64,000 bases of DNA from positions 1-64,000 of the forward strand of contig NZ_JAMTCK010000003.1 of the NCBI RefSeq assembly GCF_024171785.1, given 5' to 3'. Positions 31,807 through 40,612 of this stretch are shown one piece after another. Position 1 is the stretch's first letter. The number at the start of each line of letters is the position of its first letter. The notes beneath the pieces were generated by a model that saw only the letters and a program-made list of their open reading frames with translations, ran no database searches and had not been told where the DNA came from. The position numbers were made by a program, and so were the translations under genes. The DNA is from Goodfellowiella coeruleoviolacea (GTDB lineage Bacteria; Actinomycetota; Actinomycetes; Mycobacteriales; Pseudonocardiaceae).

Positions 31807-32283
31807 TTGTTCCCGTTCGCCGCGCAGGCAGACCAGGTGACCCTCGCGCTCGACCCCGGTTTCGGCGGGGTGCTCGGCCGCGGCATCGGCGCGATCGTGC
31901 TCTACGCCATCGTCGGCCTGGCGCTGATGCTGGTCGGCTTCTACGCGATCGACTGGACCACGCCGGGCAAGCTCAGCGCGCTGGTGCGCAGTGGCGCGCC
32001 CAACGCCGTGGTGGTGACCTCGGCCGGGCTGGTGAGCATGGCGCTGATCGTGGTCATCGCCATCGTCAACTCCTCGGGGCAGCTGGACGAGGGCCTGCTC
32101 AGCGCGCTGGTCTTCGGCCTGGTCGGGATCATCGTCCAGGTCATCGCGGTGCGCGTGGCCGAGTGGGTGACCCGGATCAACATCGGCGAGATCATCCAGT
32201 CGGAGCGGTTCGCCCCGGCCAGCGCCGTGGTGGCCGCCGCGCACCTGGCTCTCGGCCTGGTGGTGGCCGCCGCGATCAGCTAG
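31807..32283 (+). CDS. DUF350 (UPF0719) membrane protein
   Basis: A 158-residue inner-membrane protein with four hydrophobic segments. The repeat-like halves (AIVLYAIVGLALMLVGFYAIDWTTPGKL and LVFGLVGIIVQVIAVRVAEWV) are typical of DUF350/YjfL. The TTG start has AGGAGG seven bases upstream. With the two preceding genes it makes the YgiB-like / YgiC-like / DUF350 set also seen as yjfKLMC-type clusters, suggesting a shared membrane-linked function, although 148 bp separate it from the ligase. Confidence 0.85.
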   Translation: MFPFAAQADQVTLALDPGFGGVLGRGIGAIVLYAIVGLALMLVGFYAIDWTTPGKLSALVRSGAPNAVVVTSAGLVSMALIVVIAIVNSSGQLDEGLLSALVFGLVGIIVQVIAVRVAEWVTRINIGEIIQSERFAPASAVVAAAHLALGLVVAAAIS

Positions 32284-32290
32284 CGCCGGG

Positions 32291-32296
32291 TAGGCT
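32291..32296 (+). promoter_or_regulatory. -10 element TAGGCT, leaderless serS start
   Basis: TAGGCT, 8-nt spacer, GTG 32305; no Shine-Dalgarno. Confidence 0.55.
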
Positions 32297-32304
32297 CGTG
32301 TGCC

Positions 32305-33573
32305 GTGATTGACCTCAGGACACTGCGCGAGGACCCGGACGCCGTACGCGCCTCCCAGCGGGCCCGCGGTGAGGACGAGACCCTGGTCGACGCGTTGCTG
32401 TCCGCGGACGAGCGGCGGCGCTCCGCGGTGTCCACGGCCGACGCGCTGCGCGCCGAGCAGAAGCAGCTGGGCAAGCAGGTCGGCAGGGCCAAGGGCGACG
32501 AGCGGGCCGCGCTGCTGGCCAAGGGCAAGGAGCTGGCCGCCGAGGTCAAGTCCGCCGAGGCCGAGCAGGCCGAGGCCGAGAAGGCCATGGCCGAGCTGCA
32601 CCGGTCCGTGCCCAACCTGGTCCACCCGGCCGCGCCGGTCGGCGGTGAGGACGACTACGCCGTGCTCAAGCACGTCGGCGAGCCGCCCACCTTCGACTTC
32701 ACCCCGCAGGACCACCTGGATCTGGGCCTGGGGCTGGGCGCGATCGACACCGAGCGCGGCGCCAAGGTGTCCGGCGCGCGGTTCTACTTCCTCACCGGGG
32801 TCGGCGCCCAGCTGCAGCTGGCCCTGTTGAACATGGCCGCCGCCCAGGCCGTGGCCAACGGCTTCACCCTGATGATCACGCCCGCGCTGGTGCGGCCGGA
32901 GATCATGGCCGGCACCGGGTTCCTCGGCGCGCACGCCAGCGAGGTGTACCGGCTGCGCGACGACGACCTGTACCTGGTGGGCACCTCGGAGGTGCCGCTG
33001 GCGGGTTACCACGCCGACGAGATCCTGGACCTGTCCGCCGGCCCGCGCCGGTACGCGGGCTGGTCGTCCTGCTTCCGGCGGGAGGCCGGCTCGTACGGCA
33101 AGGACACCAGGGGCATCATCCGGGTGCACCAGTTCGACAAGGTCGAGATGTTCAGCTACTGCCGGCCCGAGGACGCCGAGGCCGAGCACCAGCGCCTGCT
33201 GGCCTGGGAAGAGGAGATGCTGGCCAAGATCGAGGTGCCGTACCGGGTGATCGACACGGCCACCGGTGACCTGGGCACCAGCGCGGCCCGCAAGTTCGAC
33301 TGCGAGGCGTGGCTGCCGTCCCAGCAGACCTACCGCGAGCTGACCTCCACGTCCAACTGCACCACCTTCCAGGCCCGCCGGCTGAACGTGCGCTACCGGG
33401 ACGAGAACGGCAAGCCGCAGGCCGCGGCCACGCTCAACGGCACCCTGGCCACCACCAGGTGGATCGCGGCGATCCTGGAGAACCATCAGCAGGCCGACGG
33501 GTCGGTGCGGGTGCCCGAGGCGCTGCGCCCGTTCCTGGGCGGCCAGGAGGTGCTGACGCCGCTGGCCCGCTGA
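32305..33573 (+). CDS. serS: Seryl-tRNA synthetase
   Basis: A 422-residue class II synthetase. N-terminal coiled-coil arm that grips tRNA(Ser) (about 30-105, [21 protein letters not shown] and onward), then motif 1 ([12 protein letters not shown]), motif 2 ([34 protein letters not shown]) and motif 3 ([19 protein letters not shown]). Normal length and complete. Convergent with the monooxygenase gene, only 13 bp apart. Confidence 0.98.
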   Translation: MIDLRTLREDPDAVRASQRARGEDETLVDALLSADERRRSAVSTADALRAEQKQLGKQVGRAKGDERAALLAKGKELAAEVKSAEAEQAEAEKAMAELHRSVPNLVHPAAPVGGEDDYAVLKHVGEPPTFDFTPQDHLDLGLGLGAIDTERGAKVSGARFYFLTGVGAQLQLALLNMAAAQAVANGFTLMITPALVRPEIMAGTGFLGAHASEVYRLRDDDLYLVGTSEVPLAGYHADEILDLSAGPRRYAGWSSCFRREAGSYGKDTRGIIRVHQFDKVEMFSYCRPEDAEAEHQRLLAWEEEMLAKIEVPYRVIDTATGDLGTSAARKFDCEAWLPSQQTYRELTSTSNCTTFQARRLNVRYRDENGKPQAAATLNGTLATTRWIAAILENHQQADGSVRVPEALRPFLGGQEVLTPLAR

Positions 33574-33586
33574 CGCGGCGGCTGGT

Positions 33587-35149
33587 TCAGCGCGTGGTCC
33601 CGCCGGCCGTGGCCGGGCCGAACCAGGTGGTCAGGGCGGAGCGCAGCGCCTCGGTGTCGGCCGCGCCGGACTCGGCGGTCCGGGGCGCGACCCAGGCCAG
33701 GTAGCCGTCCGGCCGGATGAGCAGGGCCGCCGGCGCCGGGACCGCACCGACGCACGGCACAACCCAGTGGTCGGCCCGGCAGTGGGCCCGCACCAGGTCC
33801 ACCCGGTCGGCCCAGGCCGAGGCGGCCTCGGCCAGGTCGGGTTGGGCGGGTCCGGCGGTGAGGTCGAGCAGCACGGGCCGGCCGGCGGACAGCAGGCTGA
33901 CCAGCCGGCGGTCCCCGGTGGGCGTGCTCAGGTCCACGTCCGGCACCCGCCGGCCGAGCAGCGGGTGCGGGTCGGGGTGGTCCTCGGCCAGCGGGTAGCG
34001 GATGTCCAGCCCGGTGAGCATGCTGCCCAGGTACTCGTTGACCTGATCGAACCCGATCAGCTCGGCCATCACCGCGCGCAGCGCGTCGGTGTGCGGGCCC
34101 GGGCGGCTCAGCAGCGACTGGGCGCGGGTGTTGTTGAGCACCCGCGCGGCCACCGGGTGCCGTTCGGCGTGGTAGCTGTCCAGCAGGTGCTCGGGCGCGT
34201 GGCCGTGCAGCACGGCGGCGAGCTTCCAGCCGAGGTTGGCCGCGTCCTGCAGGCCGGTGTTGAGTCCCTGGCCGCCGGCGGGGAGGTGGATGTGCGCGGC
34301 GTCGCCGGCCAGCAGCACCCGGCCCTGGCGGTAGCGGGTGGCCTGGCGGGCGGCGTCGTTGAACCGGGAGAGCCAGCGCGGGCTGTGCATGCCGAAGTCG
34401 GTGCCGGCGGTGGCGACCAGGGCGGCGCGCAACTGCTCCAGGGTCACCGGCGCGGCCCGGTCGGGCACCTGGTCGTACTGGTTGACGATCACCCGGTGCC
34501 AGCCCGCCTCCAGGCTCAGCACGGTGTGGTCGCCGTGCGCGCCGCGCCGCTGCATGATCATGGGCTCGGCCGGCGGGTCGGCCAGTTCGACATCGCCGAG
34601 CAGCGCGGTCATGGTGGCCGGCGTGCCGGGGAAGTCGATGCCGGCGAGCGTGCGCACGGCACTGCGGCCCCCGTCGCAGCCCACCAGGTAGCGGGCCCGA
34701 ACCCGCTCGACGCCGTGCGGGCCGCTGACCGTCACGGTCACCCCGGACTCGTCCTGGTCAACACCCACCACCTCGGACGACCAGCGCACGTGCGCGCCCA
34801 GTTCGGCGGCGCGCCGCTCCAGCAGCCGTTCGATCTTGGTCTGCAGCAGCACGAGCGTGTAGGGGTGGCGGGTGGCGAACCCGCTGAAGTCCAGCGGCAG
34901 CGCGGAGAAGTGCCCCCGGCCCAGCGGCCGGCCGGCCGCCAGGAACGGCTGGAGGACGCCGCGCTGGTCCAGCACTTCCAGCGAGCGCGGGTGCAGTCCG
35001 CCAGCCCGTGACTCCACGGTCTGACGCTGGGCGAGCCGGTCGAGCAGCACCACGTCGACCCCGGCCAGCCGCAGTTCGCTGGCGAGCATCAGCCCGGTCG
35101 GTCCGGCGCCCGCGATCACCACGGCGGTGTCGATCCTGGTCTCGGTCAC
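33587..35149 (-). CDS. FAD-dependent aromatic monooxygenase
   Basis: A 520-residue class A flavoprotein hydroxylase. FAD motif GAGPTGLMLASEL at the N-terminus, the DG motif in YLVGCDGGRSAVRTLAGI, the GD motif in RVLLAGDAAHIHLPAGGQGLNTGLQDAANL, and a C-terminal thioredoxin-like domain (about 400-520). Closest in style to the rifampicin/tetracycline/polyketide hydroxylases (Rox, PgaE, MtmOIV types); substrate unknown. The GTG start has GGAGAT upstream. Divergent from a tetracycline-repressor-like TetR gene, with three operator half-sites between, suggesting induction by an aromatic compound or antibiotic. Confidence 0.9.
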   Translation of the reverse strand: MTETRIDTAVVIAGAGPTGLMLASELRLAGVDVVLLDRLAQRQTVESRAGGLHPRSLEVLDQRGVLQPFLAAGRPLGRGHFSALPLDFSGFATRHPYTLVLLQTKIERLLERRAAELGAHVRWSSEVVGVDQDESGVTVTVSGPHGVERVRARYLVGCDGGRSAVRTLAGIDFPGTPATMTALLGDVELADPPAEPMIMQRRGAHGDHTVLSLEAGWHRVIVNQYDQVPDRAAPVTLEQLRAALVATAGTDFGMHSPRWLSRFNDAARQATRYRQGRVLLAGDAAHIHLPAGGQGLNTGLQDAANLGWKLAAVLHGHAPEHLLDSYHAERHPVAARVLNNTRAQSLLSRPGPHTDALRAVMAELIGFDQVNEYLGSMLTGLDIRYPLAEDHPDPHPLLGRRVPDVDLSTPTGDRRLVSLLSAGRPVLLDLTAGPAQPDLAEAASAWADRVDLVRAHCRADHWVVPCVGAVPAPAALLIRPDGYLAWVAPRTAESGAADTEALRSALTTWFGPATAGGTTR

Positions 35150-35158
35150 GACATCTCC

Positions 35159-35213
35159 TTAACGTTGTTCAGGATTTGATGAACGACGTTAAGGATGAGA
35201 TGAACAGTGTTAA
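35159..35213. promoter_or_regulatory. TetR operator with three 13-bp half-sites
   Basis: TTAACGTTGTTCA (35159-35171) and TGAACGACGTTAA (35180-35192) form an inverted repeat matching at 12 of 13 positions; a third half-site, TGAACAGTGTTAA (35201-35213), repeats the right arm 21 bp further on. It lies between the divergent monooxygenase and TetR genes. Confidence 0.8.
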
Positions 35214-35244
35214 GCTGTCAAGGGGTGGCGACGGGAGGACTGAG

Positions 35245-35889
35245 GTGAAGATCAACGCCGAGGTGATCGCGCGGACCGCGCTCGGCCTGCTCAACGAGGT
35301 CGGCCTGGACGGGCTCACCATGCGACTGGTGGCCAAGGAACTGGACGTGCGCGCCGCCGCCCTGTACTGGCACGTCAAGAACAAGCAGGAACTGCTGGAC
35401 GCCATGGCCACCCTGTTGTTCACCGACGTCGTCGAGCGGCTGGAGGCGCCCGGTCAGGGTGAGACCTGGTCGGCCTGGCTCACCGAGCTGATCAGGCAGC
35501 TGCGCCGCGCGCTGCTGCGCTACCGGGACGGCGCCCGCATGTTCGCCGGCACCCACATGGCCCACCCGGCCATGCACCGGTGCATGGAACTGACCCTGCG
35601 CACGCTGCGGGACGCCGGGTTCACCCTGGCCGAGGCCGCGCGCGCCGTCACCGTGCTGCTGCACTACACCGTGGGGTTCACCATCGAACAACAGGCCCGC
35701 GACGGCGCCGCCTACCAGGACGACAACCCCTACCGGCCGGACCTGATCGCCCAGCACATCGACGCCAGCCGGTTCCCGCTGTTCCACCAGGTGGCGGTGG
35801 AGGTGTTCGACGTGGGCAGCGACGCCGACTTCGAAGCCGGCCTCCAGGTGATCCTCGCCGGCATCACCGCCACCCGGGCAACCGGCTGA
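35245..35889 (+). CDS. TetR family repressor (TetR_C class)
   Basis: A 214-residue regulator. Helix-turn-helix at about 8-50 (VIARTALGLLNEVGLDGLTMRLVAKELDVRAAALYWHVKNKQELLDAM) with the ALYWHVKNK recognition helix of tetracycline-repressor-like proteins, and a C-terminal domain with FTIEQQARDGA-type helices. GTG 35245 has GGGAGG upstream and starts the conserved region. Predicted to bind the three-half-site operator and repress the monooxygenase. Confidence 0.92.
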   Translation: MKINAEVIARTALGLLNEVGLDGLTMRLVAKELDVRAAALYWHVKNKQELLDAMATLLFTDVVERLEAPGQGETWSAWLTELIRQLRRALLRYRDGARMFAGTHMAHPAMHRCMELTLRTLRDAGFTLAEAARAVTVLLHYTVGFTIEQQARDGAAYQDDNPYRPDLIAQHIDASRFPLFHQVAVEVFDVGSDADFEAGLQVILAGITATRATG

Positions 35890-35890
35890 T

Positions 35891-36235
35891 TCAGTCCCTC
35901 GGGGTCAGCAGGCGCAGGTACCTCTCGACGAGTTCGATGAACTCGTGGTGGCTGAGCACGAGTTTCTCCTCGGTCCAGTAGTGCTCGATGACCACGTGGT
36001 CCGGCAACACCTGCGCCATGGTCGCGTCCCCGCCCCAGAACGGGATGTCGTCCTCGGCGACGTTCTCCGGGTGCCTGGCCATGTCCACACCCAGTCTCAG
36101 CGCGTCCGGGTAATACCTGCTCTCGTCGAAGAAGTCGTACAGGAGACCGGCGTCCGGATTGACCGAGGTGTTGACCTTGATCGCGATGTGGCCGTCCGGC
36201 TGGCGCTCCAGGGTGACGTCAAGCTTGGGCTGCAC
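35891..36235 (-). CDS. Probable immunity protein for the EndoU toxin
   Basis: A 114-residue acidic cytoplasmic protein without signal or membrane segment. I do not recognise a named family; it begins with beta-like sequence (KLDVTLERQPDGHIAIKVNTS) and ends with two helices (SHHEFIELVERYLRLL). The GTG at 36235 has GGGAGG eight bases upstream and overlaps the end of the toxin gene by 17 bases, the tight coupling expected of toxin-immunity pairs. The assignment rests on position, size and charge only. Local GC content appears lower than in flanking genes. Confidence 0.6.
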   Translation of the reverse strand: MQPKLDVTLERQPDGHIAIKVNTSVNPDAGLLYDFFDESRYYPDALRLGVDMARHPENVAEDDIPFWGGDATMAQVLPDHVVIEHYWTEEKLVLSHHEFIELVERYLRLLTPRD

Positions 36236-37022
36236 GCTCGGGACCTCCCTCGTACAGGGGCCATGCCGTTCGCACATCGTCGGTGGTCGCCGACATGGCG
36301 TCCAGACCAGGCGTGACGAATCCTCGGATCCGAACCCCGCGGAACTCGCCTTCCCAGGTGGAGATGCGGTCGTCGCCCTGCTGGGCAGGGCGGGTGCGGC
36401 TGGCGAAGGCCACGCGGATCGCGTGCGCCACCTCCGCCCGCGTCCAGTGGTTCGGGAAGAACGTCACGTGGCTCTTCACCAGGATTCGACCGTTCGGTAG
36501 GACCTGTCGCACATTCGCTTTCCAGACTCCGTTCCGGTCGTTGGGATATCGGCCTTCCAGACTGAGGCCGTCCGGCAGTGCGCCGTCGTGGAGGTGGTGC
36601 AGGCCGGAGATGAGTCTGCCGCGTCGCTCGCCCTCGAAGACGTGGCGGTCGAGCCGGTTGTGGAGGGGGTATTCCGGCAGGGTGAACGGTGCCGCGGTGG
36701 GTATGTCGTCGGGGAGCGGGTAGGTCGGTCTGCCGGTGAGCGTCAGGCCCAGGGTTTTGTGCAGCCAGACCTCGATGTGCTGCTGGATCTTGGCGCAGTG
36801 GTCGAGGAGTGCCGGCGTGTCTCGGTGCAGCTGGTGGAATCTGGTGGCGGCCACCGCGAAATCGTTTCGGGTGGTTCCCGCGCCCACGCTGGTCAGGATT
36901 GCCGTGATCGCGTCGGTGTGGTCAGCGGCCTGAATGATCAGCTTTTCGATGTGCGTCATGCCGGTGACGGCCTGTTCGCACTGGTCCGCGATCTGTTGGA
37001 AAGTTGCTGGTTGCGCTGACAA
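36219..37022 (-). CDS. EndoU-domain ribonuclease toxin
   Basis: A 267-residue protein. N-terminal helical module (about 5-90, with VGAGTTRNDF at 46-55), a short Pro-rich joint, and a C-terminal bacterial EndoU domain (about 118-210): His in HVFEGE (about 127), GLHH (142-143), NGVWKANV, then KSHVTFFPNHWTRAEVAHAI with Lys near 183 and the TFFP/W positions conserved in the family. EndoU toxins cleave RNA in competitor cells. A C-terminal extension of about 55 residues follows. No signal peptide is visible, so export would need the N-terminal module or another system. The TTG at 37022 follows GGGGGCGA; an ATG farther up would give 289 residues. Confidence 0.78.
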   Translation of the reverse strand: MSAQPATFQQIADQCEQAVTGMTHIEKLIIQAADHTDAITAILTSVGAGTTRNDFAVAATRFHQLHRDTPALLDHCAKIQQHIEVWLHKTLGLTLTGRPTYPLPDDIPTAAPFTLPEYPLHNRLDRHVFEGERRGRLISGLHHLHDGALPDGLSLEGRYPNDRNGVWKANVRQVLPNGRILVKSHVTFFPNHWTRAEVAHAIRVAFASRTRPAQQGDDRISTWEGEFRGVRIRGFVTPGLDAMSATTDDVRTAWPLYEGGPERAAQA

Positions 37023-37238
37023 GCCATCGCCCCCCAATGGCCTTGTTCTCGTGGTGCCGCAGCATATCGGAATAGCGGTGTCGGACAATTGGATTAGGCG
37101 TGGGGGAATTTGCTGAGCGAATCATCAAAGTGGCTGAAGTGGCCGCGGTGCCGTTTGGCGCGGCGCGATAACCCGCTGCGCGTGAAGATCGCGGAGAAGT
37201 ACCGTGGCGCTGACAGCGACCAGGGACAGGAGGACATC

Positions 37239-37463
37239 ATGGCGAAGGGGCGCAACAACCTGCTCGGCGTGGGTGGGCAGCGCAGGAAGATGTCGCGTTC
37301 GGCGCGGCAGGGGGCGCCGGGCTACGGCCCGGGCTCCCAGGCCGACCCGTTGAGCCAGAAGCAGGAGCTGCTGCGCAAGCTGCGGGAGCGGGCCGAGGGC
37401 AGGACCGGCGACCAGGACGCAGCGGGCACGGCGAGCAAGGCCGAGGACGGCGCGGCGGAGTGA
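37239..37463 (+). CDS. Small basic protein, DUF6243-like
   Basis: A 74-residue hydrophilic protein starting MAKGRNNLLGVGGQRRKMSR, which I recall as the start of the actinobacterial DUF6243 family; the rest is a charged helix (KQELLRKLRERAEG) and an acidic tail. No known function. ATG 37239 has AGGAGG six to eleven bases upstream, so the longer in-frame reading beginning near 37110 is not needed. Confidence 0.75.
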   Translation: MAKGRNNLLGVGGQRRKMSRSARQGAPGYGPGSQADPLSQKQELLRKLRERAEGRTGDQDAAGTASKAEDGAAE

Positions 37464-37559
37464 GCCCGGCCGGGCCGGCTGGCCCGGACCGGTTGTTGGT
37501 TGGTTCATGCCGGCCGTCGCTGACCAGCGGCGTGGGTGGGGTGGGCCGGTGAGCTGAGT

Positions 37560-37599
37560 GGGAGCCTGGCGCGGTGTGCGGCAGCCGCGCCAGGCTCCC
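37560..37599. terminator. Strong hairpin terminator between convergent genes
   Basis: A 15-bp perfect GC-rich stem (37560-37574 with 37585-37599) and a 10-nt loop, between the DUF6243-like gene and the convergent peptidase gene. Confidence 0.85.
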
Positions 37600-37610
37600 T
37601 GGGTGGCCGG

Positions 37611-39176
37611 TCAGCCGGTGACCGGCTCGGGGATCGGCAGGCCGGCGCAGGTCAGGTCCTGGCCGGGGACCGCGTGGTTGACCAGGTAGTCCGCGACCGC
37701 GGTGTCCACGCAGGCGTTGCCCGCGTTGTAGACGCCGTGGTCGCCCTCACCGGTCACGGTCAGCAGGCGGGAGTGGGCGAACGCGCGGTGGGCGCGCAGC
37801 GCGCCCTCGTAGGGCGTGGCCGGGTCGTGCGTTGACTGCACCATCAGCACCGGGGGCACGCCCGCCCCGGTCGGTGTTGGCAGGTGCACCTCGGGGCGGT
37901 CCCAGAACGCGCACGGCTGGTCAATGGTCTGCCAGCCGCGCAGCGGGTAGCGCGCGCCCTGGTCGGCGGAGAACGCGATGATCCGGTCCCGGTCGCCGCG
38001 GAACGGGGTGTCGTTGCAGAACAGGGTGATTCCAGCAGCCTCGGCCGCGTCCGGCGCGCGGGACGTTGATCCCGCGGCGGCGGACGGCGGTTGTGCCGCG
38101 GCGGTGGCCGACGGGGGCTGCGCCGCGGTGGCCGCCGACCCGTTGACCCAGCCCTCGGTCTGGACCAGCCGACTGGCCAGCGCGGGGAACGCGACCTTCT
38201 TGTACAGGTGCCCGATCACCAGGTTGTCCAGTCCGGCGCCGCTGAGTCCGTTGACCGGGGCGGCGGCCAGTGCCGCGCGCAGTGCCTCGTAGCGCTGGCG
38301 CACCTGCTCGGCGCTGGTGCCCAGGTGGTAGACGCTGTCGTGCTCGGCCACCCAGGGCAGGAAGTCCTCCCGGAACCGGCGTTCGAAGCCCATCGGCATG
38401 AGCGCGTCGCTGTCCTGCAGCGTCCCGGTGAAGTCCACTGTGGAGTCCAGCACCATGGTGTCGACGCGGCGCGGGAAGTAGGTCGCGTAGAAGGCGCCCA
38501 GCCAGGTGCCGCCGGACATCCCGTAGTAGCTGATCCGGTCCTGGCCCAGCAGGGCGCGCAGCAGGTCCAGGTCGTGCACGGTCTGCTCGGTGGTGACGAA
38601 CCGGCCCAGCTCGCCGGATGCCTGCTGGCAGGCGTGCGCGGTCCGCTCCGCGCGGGCCAGCAGCGCGTCGATGTTGGCCCGGCTGCGGTCGCGCGGGTCG
38701 AGCACCGCACCGCCACCGCCCGGGCCGCAGGTGACGTTGTCGCTGGCCCCGGTGCCGCGCACGTCCACGCCGATCACCTCGAACGCGTCGCTGACGCGGG
38801 GCTGGGCCAGCAGTTCCAGCGGCATGGCGCGGCCGGGCAGGCCGGGGCCGCCCGGGTTGGTGAACAGCACGCCCCTGGGCGCGGCGCCGGGTGGCCGCAG
38901 CCGGCTCACCGCGATCGTGACGTGGTTGCCGTCGCCGGGGTGGCGCCAGTCCCTGGGCGCGGTGAACTCCGCGCAGTCCAGTCGTTCGGCCCCGGCCGGT
39001 CGGGGCGTGGGGAACAGCGCGTCCTCGCACGCGTGCCAGGCCAGGTGCTGCCGAGGGAAGCCGCCGGCCGGGGCGGCCGCCGGCTCGGCGGCGGCCAGGG
39101 CGGGATGGGCGACGGCGACCGTGCCACCGACCGCCGCCACCAGGCCGGCGACCAGTGCTCGTGTTCTTGCTCGCAC
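37611..39176 (-). CDS. Secreted tripeptidyl aminopeptidase-type alpha/beta hydrolase
   Basis: A 521-residue secreted serine peptidase of the S33/TAP family. Signal peptide at the start (RALVAGLVAAVGGTVAVAHPALAAAEP), oxyanion motif TNPGGPGLPG, nucleophile in YYGMSGGTWLG (G-x-S-x-G), acid in QSTHDPATP and catalytic His in GEGDHGVYN; a C-terminal TAP-like domain closes the protein. About residues 375-400 hold an internal repeat (ATAAQPPSATAAAQPPSAAAG), apparently a low-complexity insertion in the lid region. GTG 39176 follows GAGAGGA. It likely trims tripeptides from extracellular proteins. Confidence 0.9.
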   Translation of the reverse strand: MRARTRALVAGLVAAVGGTVAVAHPALAAAEPAAAPAGGFPRQHLAWHACEDALFPTPRPAGAERLDCAEFTAPRDWRHPGDGNHVTIAVSRLRPPGAAPRGVLFTNPGGPGLPGRAMPLELLAQPRVSDAFEVIGVDVRGTGASDNVTCGPGGGGAVLDPRDRSRANIDALLARAERTAHACQQASGELGRFVTTEQTVHDLDLLRALLGQDRISYYGMSGGTWLGAFYATYFPRRVDTMVLDSTVDFTGTLQDSDALMPMGFERRFREDFLPWVAEHDSVYHLGTSAEQVRQRYEALRAALAAAPVNGLSGAGLDNLVIGHLYKKVAFPALASRLVQTEGWVNGSAATAAQPPSATAAAQPPSAAAGSTSRAPDAAEAAGITLFCNDTPFRGDRDRIIAFSADQGARYPLRGWQTIDQPCAFWDRPEVHLPTPTGAGVPPVLMVQSTHDPATPYEGALRAHRAFAHSRLLTVTGEGDHGVYNAGNACVDTAVADYLVNHAVPGQDLTCAGLPIPEPVTG

Positions 39177-39308
39177 GATGTCCTCTCTGGTGTGGATCTC
39201 TCTGGGGTGCGGGACCGAACCCCGCCCAGACCACCAGCCGCCGGGGTAGTCCGGCGTCGGCCCGCGGGCTGATCGCCCGCTCCGCCCGGAGGCGGAGCCA
39301 GAACCGAC

Positions 39309-39340
39309 TTGACCCTGACGCCGCGTCAGGGTCCGACCCT
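39309..39340 (+). promoter_or_regulatory. MerR-type promoter with 20-bp spacer
   Basis: -35 TTGACC (39309-39314) and -10 GACCCT (39335-39340) are 20 bp apart, the over-long spacing that MerR regulators correct. Between them lies GACCCTGAC-N5-GTCAGGGTC (39311-39333), a perfect 9-bp inverted repeat. The exporter ATG starts six bases after the -10, giving a leaderless mRNA. Confidence 0.88.
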
Positions 39341-39346
39341 GGGCGC

Positions 39347-40612
39347 ATGCGCCTGATCGTTCCGCTCTACCTGGCCTCGTCGGCGTTGTCCCTGCTGGGC
39401 AATGTGATCGCCGGCCTGGTCCTGCCCTGGCTGGTGCTGACCCGCACCGGCGACGCGGCCGCCGCCGGAACCCTGGCCGCGGTGACCGGCCTGCCCATGT
39501 TGGCCGCCTCGTTGGTCGGCGGCGTGGTGATCGACCGGTGGGGACGCCGACGGGTGTCCGTTGGCGCGGATGTGGCCTCGGCGCTGAGCGTGGCCGCACT
39601 GCCCGTGGTCGATCTCGCCTTCGGCCTGGACCTGGGCTGGTTCATGCTGTTCGGTGTGGTTGGCGCGGTGTTCGACCTGCCGGGCATGACCGCCAGGGAG
39701 AGCCTGCTGCCGGAGATCGCCAGGGCCGGTGGGGTGCCCGTGGAGCGGGTCGCCGGGCTGCGCGAGGGCCTGCAGGGCGTGCTGACCATCGTGGGGCCGG
39801 CGCTGGTCGGCGGGCTGATGTTGGCGCTGCCCGGTGCGTCCGTGCTCTGGGTGACCGCGGCCTGCTCGGGACTGGCCGCGCTGCTCACCGCCCTGCTGCC
39901 GGCCGGGCTGGGCGCGCCGGTCGCGCCGGCCGGACAGGAGCGGCGGCACTGGCTGGCCGAGCTGCGCGAGGGGGTCACGCTGCTGCGGTCGGACCGGCTG
40001 CTGGGCGGGGTGACCGTGCTGAGCACGGTTGAGCTGCTGGTGCTGGCCCCGCTGATCGGGCTGCTGCTGCCGGCCCACCTGGCGGTGGTCGGCTCGGCCG
40101 GCCAGTACGGGCTGGTGGTCAGCGCGTCCGCGGTCGGCGGGGTGGCCGGTGCCGTGGCCTACTCGGTGGTGGGCGCCCGGTTACCGCGCCGCATGTGGTT
40201 TGTCGGGTCGACGGTGTTGGCTGGTGTCGGCCTGGTCTGGCTGGCCGTGCTGCCGCCGTTCCCGCTGATGCTGGTGGCGGTGCTGCTGGTGGGCGTGGCG
40301 TCCGGGCCGATGCCGCCGCTGCTGGCCGTGGTGACCGCCGAGCGGGTGCCGGACGCGCTGCGGGGCCGGGTGCTGGGATTGCAGAACGCGGTGTCGCTGG
40401 GCGCGTCACCGGTGGGGATGTTCGGGGGTGGTCTGCTCGTGGCGGGTCTCGGCACGAGCGCGGCCGGCGTGGTGCTGGCCGGGCTGTGGGTGCTGGTCAC
40501 CGTGTTCGCGCTGCTGGCTCCTGGCCTGCGCCGGTTCGACCCGGAGCCGGTGACCGGCGGGGACGCGGCCGGGCCGGGGGAGAACGTGGTGAGCGGGGGT
40601 GGCCCGTGTTGA
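39347..40612 (+). CDS. MFS exporter controlled by MerR
   Basis: A 421-residue MFS protein with twelve predicted segments; it starts MRLIVPLYLASSALSLLGNVIAGLVLPWLVLTRTG and has the loop motif GGVVIDRWGRRRVSVGAD. MFS_3-like, related to macrolide or siderophore exporters. It shares an operon with the MerR gene, which begins inside its last codons. The MerR-type promoter upstream predicts induction by a toxic substrate. Confidence 0.9.
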   Translation: MRLIVPLYLASSALSLLGNVIAGLVLPWLVLTRTGDAAAAGTLAAVTGLPMLAASLVGGVVIDRWGRRRVSVGADVASALSVAALPVVDLAFGLDLGWFMLFGVVGAVFDLPGMTARESLLPEIARAGGVPVERVAGLREGLQGVLTIVGPALVGGLMLALPGASVLWVTAACSGLAALLTALLPAGLGAPVAPAGQERRHWLAELREGVTLLRSDRLLGGVTVLSTVELLVLAPLIGLLLPAHLAVVGSAGQYGLVVSASAVGGVAGAVAYSVVGARLPRRMWFVGSTVLAGVGLVWLAVLPPFPLMLVAVLLVGVASGPMPPLLAVVTAERVPDALRGRVLGLQNAVSLGASPVGMFGGGLLVAGLGTSAAGVVLAGLWVLVTVFALLAPGLRRFDPEPVTGGDAAGPGENVVSGGGPC

